Shown here in pieces: positions 34,538 to 44,170 of a DNA stretch of 64,000 nucleotides. The DNA is from Spirillospora albida (GTDB lineage Bacteria > Actinomycetota > Actinomycetes > Streptosporangiales > Streptosporangiaceae). The DNA lies in NCBI RefSeq assembly GCF_000718255.1, contig NZ_JOFJ01000018.1:62001-126000 (forward strand), read 5' to 3'. Position numbers and translations under genes: made by a program. Position 1 is the first letter of the stretch. Every line of letters begins with the position of its first letter. The notes under the pieces were generated by a model. That model was not told the DNA's origin, searched no databases, and was given only the letters and a program-made list of their open reading frames with translations.

Positions 34538-37500
34538 ATGTCAATATCGGCGCGTCCCGCCCTGAGCGTCATCGTTCCGTTCTACGACGTCGAGTGCTAT
34601 TTCGACGAATGCCTCGCATCTCTGGCCGCGCAGACGTTCGCGGACATCGAGGTCATCTGCGTGGACGACGGGTCCCGGGACGGGAGCGCGGCCATCGCCG
34701 AACGGTACGCCGCCCGCGACCCCCGGTTCCGGATCGTTCGGCAGGACAACCAGGGTCTCGGCCCGGCCCGCAACACCGGTGTCGACCATGCGCGGGGCCG
34801 CTACCTGACGTTCGTGGACAGTGACGACGTCATCCCGCCCGGTGCTTACGGGCGCCTTGTCGGGGCTCTGGAGGAGTCGGGGTCCGATCTGGTGTGCGGG
34901 CACATGGCGCGGCTGTCGTCGGCGGGCGTCGTGAAGGTCGCGTGGGTGGACGCGGTGTTCGCCGCCGAACGCACCGGCATCACCGTCGCGGACCTCCCGG
35001 TCCTGCTCCGCGAGCGCAGCCCCGTCAACAAGGTGTACCGGCGCGAGTTCTGGGACGCGCACGGGCTCCGGTTCCCCGCGGGGTACTACGAGGACGCGCC
35101 CGTCATCATCCCGGCGCTGCTGCTCGCCGGGGCCATCGACGTCGTCCCGGACGTCGTGTACCACTGGCGGCGGCGGGAACGCGGGCCGCTGTCGATCACC
35201 GAGCGGAGCCGGGAGACCGCGCAGGCCACCGACCTGCTTCACGCCCTCATCCGGACCCGCGCGTTCGTCGTCGAGCACCGGCCGGAACTCCTCGAGGCGT
35301 TCGACCTTCAAGCTCTGGAGCGGGAGGTGTGGGCGGCGGTCTGCGCGCTCGCCCAGGCCGACGAGGACGACCAGAAGGAACTGCTGAAACTGATCGGGGA
35401 CGTGATGTCCCCGATCGATGAGCGGCTCATCGCCCGGCTGCCCGTCGCGCACCGCGTGCAGATCGGGCTCGCGGCTCGCGGCGCCGTGGACGAGATCGTC
35501 GAGATGCGCCGCGCCCAGCTGTCGGGCGACTGGACGATCGAGCCGGTGCGGCGCGGCCTGTGGAACCACCGCTGGTACGCACGCCACCCCTTGTGGGAGG
35601 AGAGCCCCGAACGGCTCCCGCGCCGGTTCTTCGACATCACGGGCGCGCTCAGCGCGCGGACCGCGCTGACGGCGGCTGAATGGGACGGCGATGTCCTGCG
35701 CGCCGAGGCGCTCGCCTACATCCGGCTGCTGGACACTCCCCGCCGCGACGACTCCCAGATCCGGTTGACGCTGCGGCGTCCCGGGGGCGGCGTGGCCCGG
35801 ACCGTCCCGATCGAGCGGCTGCACCGGCCGTCGGCCACCGCCGTCGCCAGCGAGCCGCACGCCAACCACGACTGGGCCGCGTTCGCGTTCACCCTCGACG
35901 CGGCGTCCCTGCTCGAGGGCGGCCGGCGCCGACGCTGGGTGCTGGAGGTCGAGGTCGCCGCGCACGGCGTGCGTCGCCGGGCGCGCCTCGACCCGCGCCG
36001 CATCCCCGCGCTCGTCACCCGTGACGGCGACGGGTTCCGCTTCCTGCGGGCGGCACGCGGCGGCGACGGGTCCATGCAGCTGGTGAGCCGTCCGCTGGAC
36101 GTCGTCTGCACCCGTGCCACCGTCCGGGACGGCCGCATCGAGCTCGGCGGTTCCCTGGCCGCCGACTTCGCCGGGAAGCTGGTCATCCGGGCGGTGCCCG
36201 ACGGTCCCCACGGCACGGTCGAGGCGGCCGCGGACGTGACGGACGGCGCGTTCACCGTCCGGCTTCCCCTGCCGTCGCTGGACGGCGCCCGCGAGGCGCG
36301 CTGGCGGTTCTCCACCGTCGTCGCGGGGAAGACGCACCGGCTCATCGGGCTGGACGTTCCGGAAGGGGACCCGGAGGGCGGTGCCGTGAAGACGGCGTTC
36401 CGGGTCGGGCGCGGCGGCGGCCTCGACCTGTACATGCAGGACGGGCTGCCCGTCCTGGAGGCGGTCACGTGGACGGAGGAAGGGGTGCTGAGGCTCACCG
36501 GCCGCCAAGACCGTCCGGGCCGGTTCGTGCTGCGGCGCGGCGGGTGCCTCGAACGTCCGGTGGACACCGAGTGGGACGGCCGCCGCTTCACCGCGTCCGT
36601 CGACCCGTCCGCAGGGAACCTGCCGATGCCGAACGGCGACTGGGAGCTCCTGTTCGCCGACGACACCGACGCGCGCGCGGATGTGGCGTTCGGCACCGCC
36701 CTCACCGGCGGGCTCCCGGAATCGCGCCGTTCCGGGCTCCGGGAGGTGGAGGTGAGGGCGGTGACCGGCCGGATGAGCGGCCTGCGCATCCGGATAGTGG
36801 CCGCGCACGACGAGGCGGAGAGGGGCGCGTACGCCCAGCGGAGCATGCGCCGCGCCTGCTTCACGCCGCGCACCCCCACCGAGCCGCTCGCCGTGTTCGT
36901 CGCCCGCCAGGGCCTCGGCCACGGCGGCCACCCGGAGGCGCTGCTGCGGGAACTGCGGCGCCGCCGCCCCGACCTGACGCCCGTCTGGCTCACCGCCGAC
37001 GGCCGGCACACCGCGGCGGTCGCGGCGGAGAGCGTCGTGCTGAGCAGCCAGGCCGGATATGAGGCCCTGTCCCGGGCGCGGCTCGTCATCAGCGACCATC
37101 ATTTGTTCGAGTGGTTCGAGAAGCGACCCGGCCAGTGCTACGTGCAGACCTGGCACGGAACGCCGATGAAACGCGTGGGATTCGACCTGGAGGACATGCC
37201 GTTCCATCGCGTCCGGCCGTTCAGGGCGATCGCGGCCGACGTCGCCCGCTGGGACCTCCTGCTCAGCGGGAGTCCGTACATGACGGACGTCATGCGGTCC
37301 GGGTTCCGGTACGAGGGGCCCGTCGCCGAATGCGGTAGCGCCCGCAACGACGTCCTCGTGTCCCGGGCGGCGGACGACATCGCCGCCCGCACCCGCCATG
37401 CCCTCGGGATCCCGGACGGCAAGAAGGTCGTCTTGTACGCGCCCACCGGACGCAACGAGGACCCTGACGCGACGTTCCATCGCGCGTTCCAGCCGGAACT

Positions 37501-37957
37501 CGATGTGGAGGTCGCGAGACGGGAGCTCGGTGACGACCACGTCCTGCTGATTCGCGCGCCCCAGTTCACGGCCCGGCGGTACATTCGCAAGGTCGACGGC
37601 TTCACCTGGGACGTCACCGACTATCCGTACATCGAGGACCTCTACCAGGCCGCGGACGTTCTTGTCACCGACTACTCGTCCGCGATGGCCGACTTCGTCA
37701 TCACGGGGCGGCCGGTGTTCCTCCTCGGGCCGGATCATGAGATGTTCCACGAGCGCCTCCGCGGGCTCGTCGTGGACCTAAAGAGTGAGGGCCCCGGCCC
37801 GCTGCTGCGCACCACTCGTGAGCTCGCCGAGGCTCTTCGCGGACCGAACCCGGCGCTGGACGGCCGCTATGCCCGGTTTCGGGCGATGGTGTCGCCGGGA
37901 GACGACGGCAAGGCGTCCCAGCGTGCGGTCGACGCGATCCTGGAGCACCTGGAGTGA
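34538..37957 (+). CDS. Bifunctional GT2 glycosyltransferase / TagF-like CDP-glycerol glycerophosphotransferase
   Basis: 1139 residues. The N-terminal GT2 domain (about 8-230) has LSVIVPFYDVECYFDECLAS, the nucleotide-binding VDDGSRDGS and the metal site DSDD (TFVDSDDVIPPG). A long middle region (about 300-740) appears beta-rich and unassigned. The C-terminal TagB/TagF domain (about 770-1139) contains QTWHGTPMKRVGFDLEDM and VTDYSSAMADFVITGRPVF, the conserved active-site elements of poly(glycerol-phosphate) polymerases. It probably adds a sugar and polymerises alditol phosphate in teichoic-acid-like chain synthesis. GGAGAGG precedes ATG 34538. The stop overlaps the next GTG (GTGA). Confidence 0.88.
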   Translation: MSISARPALSVIVPFYDVECYFDECLASLAAQTFADIEVICVDDGSRDGSAAIAERYAARDPRFRIVRQDNQGLGPARNTGVDHARGRYLTFVDSDDVIPPGAYGRLVGALEESGSDLVCGHMARLSSAGVVKVAWVDAVFAAERTGITVADLPVLLRERSPVNKVYRREFWDAHGLRFPAGYYEDAPVIIPALLLAGAIDVVPDVVYHWRRRERGPLSITERSRETAQATDLLHALIRTRAFVVEHRPELLEAFDLQALEREVWAAVCALAQADEDDQKELLKLIGDVMSPIDERLIARLPVAHRVQIGLAARGAVDEIVEMRRAQLSGDWTIEPVRRGLWNHRWYARHPLWEESPERLPRRFFDITGALSARTALTAAEWDGDVLRAEALAYIRLLDTPRRDDSQIRLTLRRPGGGVARTVPIERLHRPSATAVASEPHANHDWAAFAFTLDAASLLEGGRRRRWVLEVEVAAHGVRRRARLDPRRIPALVTRDGDGFRFLRAARGGDGSMQLVSRPLDVVCTRATVRDGRIELGGSLAADFAGKLVIRAVPDGPHGTVEAAADVTDGAFTVRLPLPSLDGAREARWRFSTVVAGKTHRLIGLDVPEGDPEGGAVKTAFRVGRGGGLDLYMQDGLPVLEAVTWTEEGVLRLTGRQDRPGRFVLRRGGCLERPVDTEWDGRRFTASVDPSAGNLPMPNGDWELLFADDTDARADVAFGTALTGGLPESRRSGLREVEVRAVTGRMSGLRIRIVAAHDEAERGAYAQRSMRRACFTPRTPTEPLAVFVARQGLGHGGHPEALLRELRRRRPDLTPVWLTADGRHTAAVAAESVVLSSQAGYEALSRARLVISDHHLFEWFEKRPGQCYVQTWHGTPMKRVGFDLEDMPFHRVRPFRAIAADVARWDLLLSGSPYMTDVMRSGFRYEGPVAECGSARNDVLVSRAADDIAARTRHALGIPDGKKVVLYAPTGRNEDPDATFHRAFQPELDVEVARRELGDDHVLLIRAPQFTARRYIRKVDGFTWDVTDYPYIEDLYQAADVLVTDYSSAMADFVITGRPVFLLGPDHEMFHERLRGLVVDLKSEGPGPLLRTTRELAEALRGPNPALDGRYARFRAMVSPGDDGKASQRAVDAILEHLE

Positions 37958-38916
37958 CACGGGCCAACGCGCGGCTCGCCGCGGAGCGGGCTCCGAAGCC
38001 GGTGCGGGATGGGGTGGGTGGGCAGGGGGTGCTGGTGCTCGGGACCGTCCAGTTGGGGGTGCCGTACGGGGTCGCCAACCGGGTCGGGCAGCCGGGTCCC
38101 GCGGCGGCCGAGGCGATCCTGGCGGAGGCCGCCCGGCTCGGCGTCACGCATCTCGACACCGCCCGCGCCTACGGGACGTCCGAGCGGTGCATCGGCCGGG
38201 CGGCGCCGCGCGGAATGCGCGTCGTCACCAAGGTCGCCCCGCTGGAGCCCGGCGAGACGGACGCGGCGCGGGCCGTCCGGGAGAGCGTCGAGCGCAGCCG
38301 CGCCGAGCTGGGGGCACACGGGGAGCGGCTCGCCGCGCTGCTGCTGCACCGCATGGCCGACGCCCGCGAGGGGGCCTGGGACGTCCTGCGCGACCACCGG
38401 GACGCCGGGATCGCCGAGCGCATCGGCGTCTCCGTCCAGAACCCCGCGGAGCTGCTGGCGGCGCTGCGGCTGCCCGGTATCGGCTACGTCCAGCTGCCGT
38501 TCAACCTGCTGGACCGCCGCTGGCTCGACCCGGCCGTGACCGGCGCGCTCGCCGCCCGCCCCGACCTGGTCGTGACCGTCCGGAGCGTGTACCTCCAGGG
38601 GCTCCTGCTCGCCGGACGGGACGTGAAATGGCCCGGCGTGCCCGACCCCGACCGCGACGCGCTGGTCGCGGCGATAGACGCCCTCGTCCGCGACCTGGGC
38701 CGCACCGGACGCGCCGACCTGTGCACGGCGTTCGCGCTGTCCCACCCGTGGGTGACCTCGATCGTGGCGGGCGCGGAGACCGCCGCGCAGGTCCGCGACA
38801 CCGCCGCCGCGACCGCCCGCCCACCGCTCACCGACGCCGAACGCGGCGAGGTCCTCGCCCGGCTCCCCGCCGGGCCCGCCGACCTCGTCGACCCCAGCCG
38901 CTGGAGGACCCGCTGA
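37954..38916 (+). CDS. Aldo/keto reductase of the glycan cluster
   Basis: 320 residues forming a TIM-barrel aldo/keto reductase. VLGTVQLGVPYGVANR (about 28-43) is typical of the subgroup in surface-sugar loci. Catalytic Asp and Tyr lie in HLDTARAYGTSE, Lys in RVVTKVAPLE and His in AALLLHRMAD. NADPH-binding residues lie near IVAGAETAAQV. GTG 37954 overlaps the TagF-like gene (GTGA), and the downstream SDR gene overlaps its own stop (CTGA), so the three are tightly coupled. It probably reduces or isomerises a sugar intermediate; related genes occur beside legionaminate and similar pathways. Confidence 0.85.
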   Translation: MTRANARLAAERAPKPVRDGVGGQGVLVLGTVQLGVPYGVANRVGQPGPAAAEAILAEAARLGVTHLDTARAYGTSERCIGRAAPRGMRVVTKVAPLEPGETDAARAVRESVERSRAELGAHGERLAALLLHRMADAREGAWDVLRDHRDAGIAERIGVSVQNPAELLAALRLPGIGYVQLPFNLLDRRWLDPAVTGALAARPDLVVTVRSVYLQGLLLAGRDVKWPGVPDPDRDALVAAIDALVRDLGRTGRADLCTAFALSHPWVTSIVAGAETAAQVRDTAAATARPPLTDAERGEVLARLPAGPADLVDPSRWRTR

Positions 38917-39704
38917 ACTCCCTCGACGACCTGTTCGGCCTGCACGGCCGCACCGCCCTCGTGACCGGCGCCGCCGGCCACCTCGGCGCCGCGATGACCG
39001 AGGCCCTCGCGCGCGCCGGCGCGCGCGTGTGGGCCGTCGGCCGCGACCCCGGACGGCTCGGCGGCCTGCGCGACCGGCTCGCCGCCGAGGGCCTCGACTG
39101 CCGCACCGCCGCCTGCGACATCACCGACGACGAGCAGGTCGCCGCGCTCGCCGACGAGTTCCACGCCGACCACGAGAGCCTTGACGTCCTGGTCAACAAC
39201 GCCCACCAGCCGCGCGGCGGGACGCTCGGCAGTGCCCGGCCGGCCGACTTCCACCATGCCTGCGAGCTCGCCCTCGTCGCCACCACCCGCATGATCAACA
39301 CGTTCCGGCGGGCGCTGGTCACCGCCGCCGGCACCGGGTCGCCCGGCATCATCAACGTCTCGTCGATGTACGGGCGGGTCAGCCCCCGCCCCCACCTCTA
39401 CGACGACGACGCCTCGGTGAATCCGCCCTACTACGGGGCGGCCAAGGCGGGGCTGCTGCAGCTCACCCGGTACGCCGCGGTCGAGCTGGCGCCGCACGGC
39501 GTCCGCGCCAACAGCATCACCCCCGGGCCGTTCCCCGCCGACACGAGCACCCCTCTCGCCGACCGGCTCCGCGAGCACACGCCCCTCGGCCGGGTGGGCG
39601 TCCCCGACGAGATCGCCACGGCCGTCCTGTTCCTCGCCTCGCCCCGGTCGAGCTTCGTCACCGGCGCCGACGTCCCCGTGGACGGCGGCTGGACGGCCTG
39701 GTGA
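38913..39704 (+). CDS. SDR-family oxidoreductase (PtmA-like) with probable CTG start
   Basis: 263 residues. The nucleotide-binding site is VTGAAGHLGAA, the structural motif is NNAHQ (NNAG class), the catalytic Ser lies in INVSSMYG and the catalytic Tyr/Lys in YYGAAKAG (YxxxK). The C-terminus VTGADVPVDGGWTAW is classic. The best start is CTG 38913: it overlaps the previous stop (CTGA) and has GGAGG 5 nt upstream, whereas the first in-frame GTG (38962) would cut off beta-strand 1. SDRs of this type (PtmA in Campylobacter) act in nonulosonate sugar loci; the substrate here is unknown. Confidence 0.85.
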   Translation: MNSLDDLFGLHGRTALVTGAAGHLGAAMTEALARAGARVWAVGRDPGRLGGLRDRLAAEGLDCRTAACDITDDEQVAALADEFHADHESLDVLVNNAHQPRGGTLGSARPADFHHACELALVATTRMINTFRRALVTAAGTGSPGIINVSSMYGRVSPRPHLYDDDASVNPPYYGAAKAGLLQLTRYAAVELAPHGVRANSITPGPFPADTSTPLADRLREHTPLGRVGVPDEIATAVLFLASPRSSFVTGADVPVDGGWTAW

Positions 39705-39822
39705 CCGGCCGCCGTTAAATGGCCTCCCGGAAAAGGTAATTCCTCGGAAAGCAAGGCGGATTCGGCGGCCGGCCGTCGATACCGTGACGTTTTCGCCAAT
39801 GCGACCGCCGGGGGAAATGGCC

Positions 39823-40554
39823 ATGCCCGTGGGAATTCTGGGAATCGTGCAGGCCCGCATGGGGTCGTCCCGCCTGCCGGGCAAGGTGCTGCGCCCGCTG
39901 GCGGGACGCAGCGTCCTCGGCTGGGTGGTCCGCGCCGCCGCCGACGCCGGCGTCGAGGACATCGTCGTGGCGACCACGCGGGCCCCCGAGGACGACGCCG
40001 TCGTCGAGGAGTGCCGCCGACTCGGCGTCGGCTGGCACCGCGGCCCCACCGACGACGTCCTGTCCCGCTTCCTCGGCGTCCTGGACGAGCACCCGGCGGA
40101 GGCGGTGCTGCGCCTGAACGCCGACTGCCCGCTGCTCGACCCCGCGCTGATCCGGACCGCCGCCGCCGTGTACGGGGCGGTGCCCGGCCTGCACTACCTG
40201 AGCACCCACGTCGGCCGCAGCCTCCCGCTCGGCATGGACGTCGAGATCGTCGACGCGTCGGTGCTGCGCGCCATCGACGCGACGGCGACGGCGCACCACC
40301 GCTCCCACGTCACGTCCTACGTATACGCGCACCCGGAGATCTACCGCGTGATGGGCCTGACCCTGCCGCCGGACGCGTCCGACCTGCGCGTCACCCTCGA
40401 CACCCCGCAGGACTGGGACCTGGTCTCCGCGGTGGTCGCCGAGTTCGGCGACCGCCCCGTCCCGCTGCGCTCCCTCGTCACGTGGCTGCGCCTGCACCCG
40501 GAGGTCCGCGACCTGAACGCTGGCATCCACCAGAAGGCCCTCGAACTGGGCTGA
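39823..40554 (+). CDS. SpsF-like cytidylyl/nucleotidyltransferase
   Basis: 243 residues. The opening IVQARMGSSRLPGKVLRPL is diagnostic for the SpsF/acylneuraminate cytidylyltransferase group (QxRxxSxRLPxKvl). LRLNADCPLLDP carries the metal-binding Asp. Proteins of this group activate a surface sugar, often a nonulosonic acid, as its CMP derivative. Alternative ATGs exist at 39817 and 39799; 39823 has GGGGG at 8-nt spacing. The 118-bp gap before it is AT-richer (TTAAAT, GGTAATTCC) and may hold its own promoter. No NeuB-like synthase is in the window, so the acid it would activate is unproven. Confidence 0.85.
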   Translation: MPVGILGIVQARMGSSRLPGKVLRPLAGRSVLGWVVRAAADAGVEDIVVATTRAPEDDAVVEECRRLGVGWHRGPTDDVLSRFLGVLDEHPAEAVLRLNADCPLLDPALIRTAAAVYGAVPGLHYLSTHVGRSLPLGMDVEIVDASVLRAIDATATAHHRSHVTSYVYAHPEIYRVMGLTLPPDASDLRVTLDTPQDWDLVSAVVAEFGDRPVPLRSLVTWLRLHPEVRDLNAGIHQKALELG

Positions 40555-40562
40555 GGCCGCTT

Positions 40563-41360
40563 CTAGCCTGCGGTGCGGCGGGGGAGGGCGGCGGCGCCGG
40601 CTCCGGCGCCGTGGTCGGCTCCGGCGGTGGCCTGGCGGGGGACGCGGGAGCGGGGGCGGAACATCAGGCGCAGCAGCGGCGCGCCCGCGACGTCCTGCTC
40701 CTCCATCCACCAGTCCTCGCGGCCGCGCGCCCAGGCGCGGAGGCCGTCGCGGAGCGGGGCCGGGTCGTCCCACGTGCCGTACAGCTTCTGCCCGGTGACG
40801 CACACCGGCCGCAGCCCGCGCGTGAACACCGCCTCCCACGCGGCGGCGGCGACGCCCGGGGTGTGCTCGGCGCGGTAGTCGTCCAGGACGACGACGCCGC
40901 CGGGCGCCAGGACGGCGCGGGCCGCGCCGATGTCGGACCGGACGTGCTCGTACAGGTGGGACGCGTCGACGTGCACGAACCGGCACGTCCCGGGCCGGAC
41001 GTGGTCGAGGATCTCGCCGGTCGGGGCCTGCACGATCCGCGGGGGGCGCTCGTGGAACGCCAGGTAGTTGCGGGTGAACCCGGCCCGGGTCAGCGACGCG
41101 TAGGAGCCCTTGACCTCGCTGTCGTTCGCGGCGGTCGGGGCGGGGCTCTCGAACAGGTCGCACACGGTGAGCGTCTCCTCCGGGCGCAGGTGGCGGCCCA
41201 GCAGGATCGCGCTCTTGCCCAGGTAGCAGCCCAGTTCCAGCAGGTCTCCCCGGGACGCGGCGCCAGCCGGCCCGGCCAGGAACCAGGAGAACAGCTCCTG
41301 GTCGGTGATGGGGAACCAGCCCGGCACCTCGTCGAGCGTCCGCGGCGCGTCCTCGGTCAT
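40563..41360 (-). CDS. Class I SAM-dependent methyltransferase (Methyltransf_24/TylF-like)
   Basis: 265 residues. The SAM-binding motif is LLELGCYLGKSAILLGRHL (about 45-63), with the acidic residue in TVCDLFES. The segment VHVDASHLYEHVRSDIGAA, then APGGVVVLDDY is typical of TylF-like/Methyltransf_24 O-methyltransferases that act on sugars. ATG 41360 has GAGGAGG 4 nt upstream. The Ala/Gly-rich C-terminus (about 240-265) is probably disordered. It follows the acetyltransferase gene by 19 bp. In this locus it could O-methylate a sugar or the glyceroyl group made by the ACP-FkbH pair; that is hypothesis. Confidence 0.8.
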   Translation of the reverse strand: MTEDAPRTLDEVPGWFPITDQELFSWFLAGPAGAASRGDLLELGCYLGKSAILLGRHLRPEETLTVCDLFESPAPTAANDSEVKGSYASLTRAGFTRNYLAFHERPPRIVQAPTGEILDHVRPGTCRFVHVDASHLYEHVRSDIGAARAVLAPGGVVVLDDYRAEHTPGVAAAAWEAVFTRGLRPVCVTGQKLYGTWDDPAPLRDGLRAWARGREDWWMEEQDVAGAPLLRLMFRPRSRVPRQATAGADHGAGAGAAALPRRTAG

Positions 41361-41379
41361 CCGTCCTCCTCGCACTCGG

Positions 41380-41880
41380 TCATCCGTCCTGCCGGCACAG
41401 TTCCACCCTGATCACCTGGCGCGGCTCGCCGTCCACGAGCCGCTCGCGCGCGCCGGTCTCGCGGAAGCCGTGCCGCCGGTGCAGCCACCGCACGGCCGCG
41501 TTGTCGGCGAGGACCTCCGCCCACAGCCGCCGGACGCCCATGGGCCCGAACGCGTACCGGACGGCCTCGCGCTCCAGCTCCATCCACGCGCCCATCAGGT
41601 CGCCCGAGCGGTGCCCGAGGCCCTCGATGTCGAGGTAGATGCCCCACGCGGCGGTGGCGGCGTCCCGGTCGTGGTCGAAGAAGTTGACGACGCCCGCGGG
41701 TGTGCCGGCGCGCTCGTAGATGAGCGTGCGGCGGGACGGGTCGCGGCCGACGGCGTCCCACCAGCGGCGGTGCTCGTCGGCGCCGATGCGGTGGGTCGTG
41801 AGGCTCACCCGCCGCACCTCGGGGTGGTTGCGCCACTCGCGGACCATCTCCCGGTCCGCGTCGGTCGCCTCCCGCAGCAT
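41380..41880 (-). CDS. GNAT-family acyltransferase (PseH/RimJ-like)
   Basis: 166 residues. MLREATDADREMVREWRNHPEVRR is the typical opening of PseH-like sugar N-acetyltransferases. The acetyl-CoA binding region lies around residues 85-120 (GHRSGDLMGAW, Leu-rich helix), and NAAVRWLHRRHGFRETG is GNAT motif B. PseH acetylates the 4-amino group of a UDP-sugar in pseudaminate synthesis. Beside an ACP gene, such an enzyme might take its acyl group from acyl-ACP rather than CoA; that is inference. The gene is divergent from the ACP gene across a 103-bp gap. Confidence 0.8.
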   Translation of the reverse strand: MLREATDADREMVREWRNHPEVRRVSLTTHRIGADEHRRWWDAVGRDPSRRTLIYERAGTPAGVVNFFDHDRDAATAAWGIYLDIEGLGHRSGDLMGAWMELEREAVRYAFGPMGVRRLWAEVLADNAAVRWLHRRHGFRETGARERLVDGEPRQVIRVELCRQDG

Positions 41881-41983
41881 TCGGCCTCCTTCGGCTCGCG
41901 CACGGTCACGTTACCGACACAGGACGTGACTGTTCAATTACTATCGGGGATCGGGAATCACGAGGTGGAAAGGAAATGGTGCG

Positions 41984-42231
41984 ATGTCCGAGAATGTGCG
42001 TAACGCCATCCGGGGTTTTATCAGTCCGAAATTTCCGGGCGTCGACTGGGAGGACCACGAGGACCTGTTCTCGTTCGGCCTCGTCGACTCCGCGACCGCG
42101 ATGGAGCTCGTGATGTTCCTGGAGCGCCGCTTCGGCGTCGAGATCCCCCCGCAGGACCTCGACATCGCCAACTTCCGCACCGTCGACGCGATGACCGCGC
42201 TCGTCGGCCGGCTCGGCGGGGCGGCGGTCTC

Positions 42232-42235
<4 letters not shown>
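41984..42235 (+). CDS. Stand-alone acyl carrier protein
   Basis: 83 residues, four-helix ACP. The phosphopantetheine site is S36 in FSFGLVDSATAMELVMFLE (GxxDS context). The helix after it (ERRFGVEIPPQDL) and the final DAMTALV are typical. It is not a fatty-acid ACP by context: no FabD, FabF or FabG is nearby. GGTGGAAAGGAA precedes the ATG. Its stop overlaps the FkbH-like GTG (GTGA), so the two proteins are made together and probably form a glyceroyl-ACP-producing pair. Confidence 0.92.
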
Positions 42236-43234
<999 letters not shown>

Positions 43235-43254
<20 letters not shown>

Positions 43255-44092
43255 GCTCCTCCAGGACCTCCGCGTAGCGGCGGAACAGGCGCGGCGCGGT
43301 GGTGTCGCGGCGGGTGAGCAGCAGCGTCCAGCATTCCGCGACCACGGCGCGGGCCCGTGCGCCGGGCCAGGGGCGGGGGAGGAGCTCCGGCGGGAGCAGC
43401 GGGTCCGGGTCCATGGCGCGGGTGAACTCGGCCGCCAGCTCGACCGCGATCGCGAGGCCGGGGGCGTCCGGGTCGCGGAGCCGTTCCAGCCGCTCGGACG
43501 CGACGTCGGCGAGACGGCGGTGCCCGGCGGCCAGCTCGTCCAGCGGCCAGAGCCGGGCGGCGAGCGCGACGGGGTCGGTGACCCCGCCGGCGTTGAGGTC
43601 GGTGCTGGTCAGGAACGTGACGTGCGCGGCGGCGCCGAGCCGGTCCGCCGCGTCCGCGACGAGGTCCTCCCAGGCGTTGGCCGCCACGTAGAGGCCGCCC
43701 TGCAGCGGCGCGCCGCCGAGGTGGACGACGGTGGCGCGCAGCGCGTCGCGGACGGCGCGCTGCGCCTCCGGGACGGCGAACGCGACCAGGTGCCAGACGC
43801 CGTCCCAGGGGGCCTCGCCGCGGTCCTGCGCGTACATGAGCCGGACGAACTCCACGTCCGGCTCGATCGCGTGCCGTGTGCCGGCGGTGGCGCGCAGCAC
43901 CGCCCGGCGCCCCCGCCCCTCCTGGACGAACGCGCCGTCCGCGACGAGCCGCCGGACGCACAGGCGCACCTGCTGGTCGGTCATGCCGAGCGCGCCGGCG
44001 ACGGCGTAGAGCTCGGCGGCGTCCACGGTCAGGTCGTCCCGGACGAGGCTCTCCACCAGCGTGCGGGTGGCGACCTCCACCTGTGCGGGCAT
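43235..44092 (-). CDS. PaaX-family transcriptional regulator
   Basis: 285 residues. The N-terminal winged helix-turn-helix (about 8-75) has LYAVAGALGMTDQQVRLCVRRL. A central cas2-like domain follows (about 90-180; WDGVWHLVAFAVPEAQRAVRD, then ALRATVVHLGGAPLQGGLYV), and the C-terminal PaaX-C domain lies at about 185-285. PaaX proteins repress catabolic genes and respond to CoA thioesters. AAAGGAGG lies 8 nt before ATG 44092. A -10-like TATACT (44120-44115) lies inside a nested palindrome shared with the divergent hydrolase gene. A 54-bp piece of this gene recurs at 15802-15855. Confidence 0.88.
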
Positions 44093-44103
44093 CGCGTGCA
44101 CCT

Positions 44104-44164
44104 CCTTTCGTTCGAGTATAGTACGGTCGAACCTGAAACGACCGTTTTGAATGCGAACGAAAGG
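44104..44164. promoter_or_regulatory. Nested palindromic operator between paaX-like and hydrolase genes
   Basis: Outer arms of 11 bp (CCTTTCGTTCG at 44104-44114 and its exact complement at 44154-44164) enclose an inner repeat CGGTCG-N9-CGACCG (44124-44144). The minus-strand -10 TATACT (44120-44115) lies between the outer and inner left arms. Probable PaaX-type autoregulatory and target operator. The outer arms also overlap the AAAGGAGG ribosome-binding sequence of the paaX-like gene. Confidence 0.6.
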
Positions 44165-44170
44165 TGGCCG

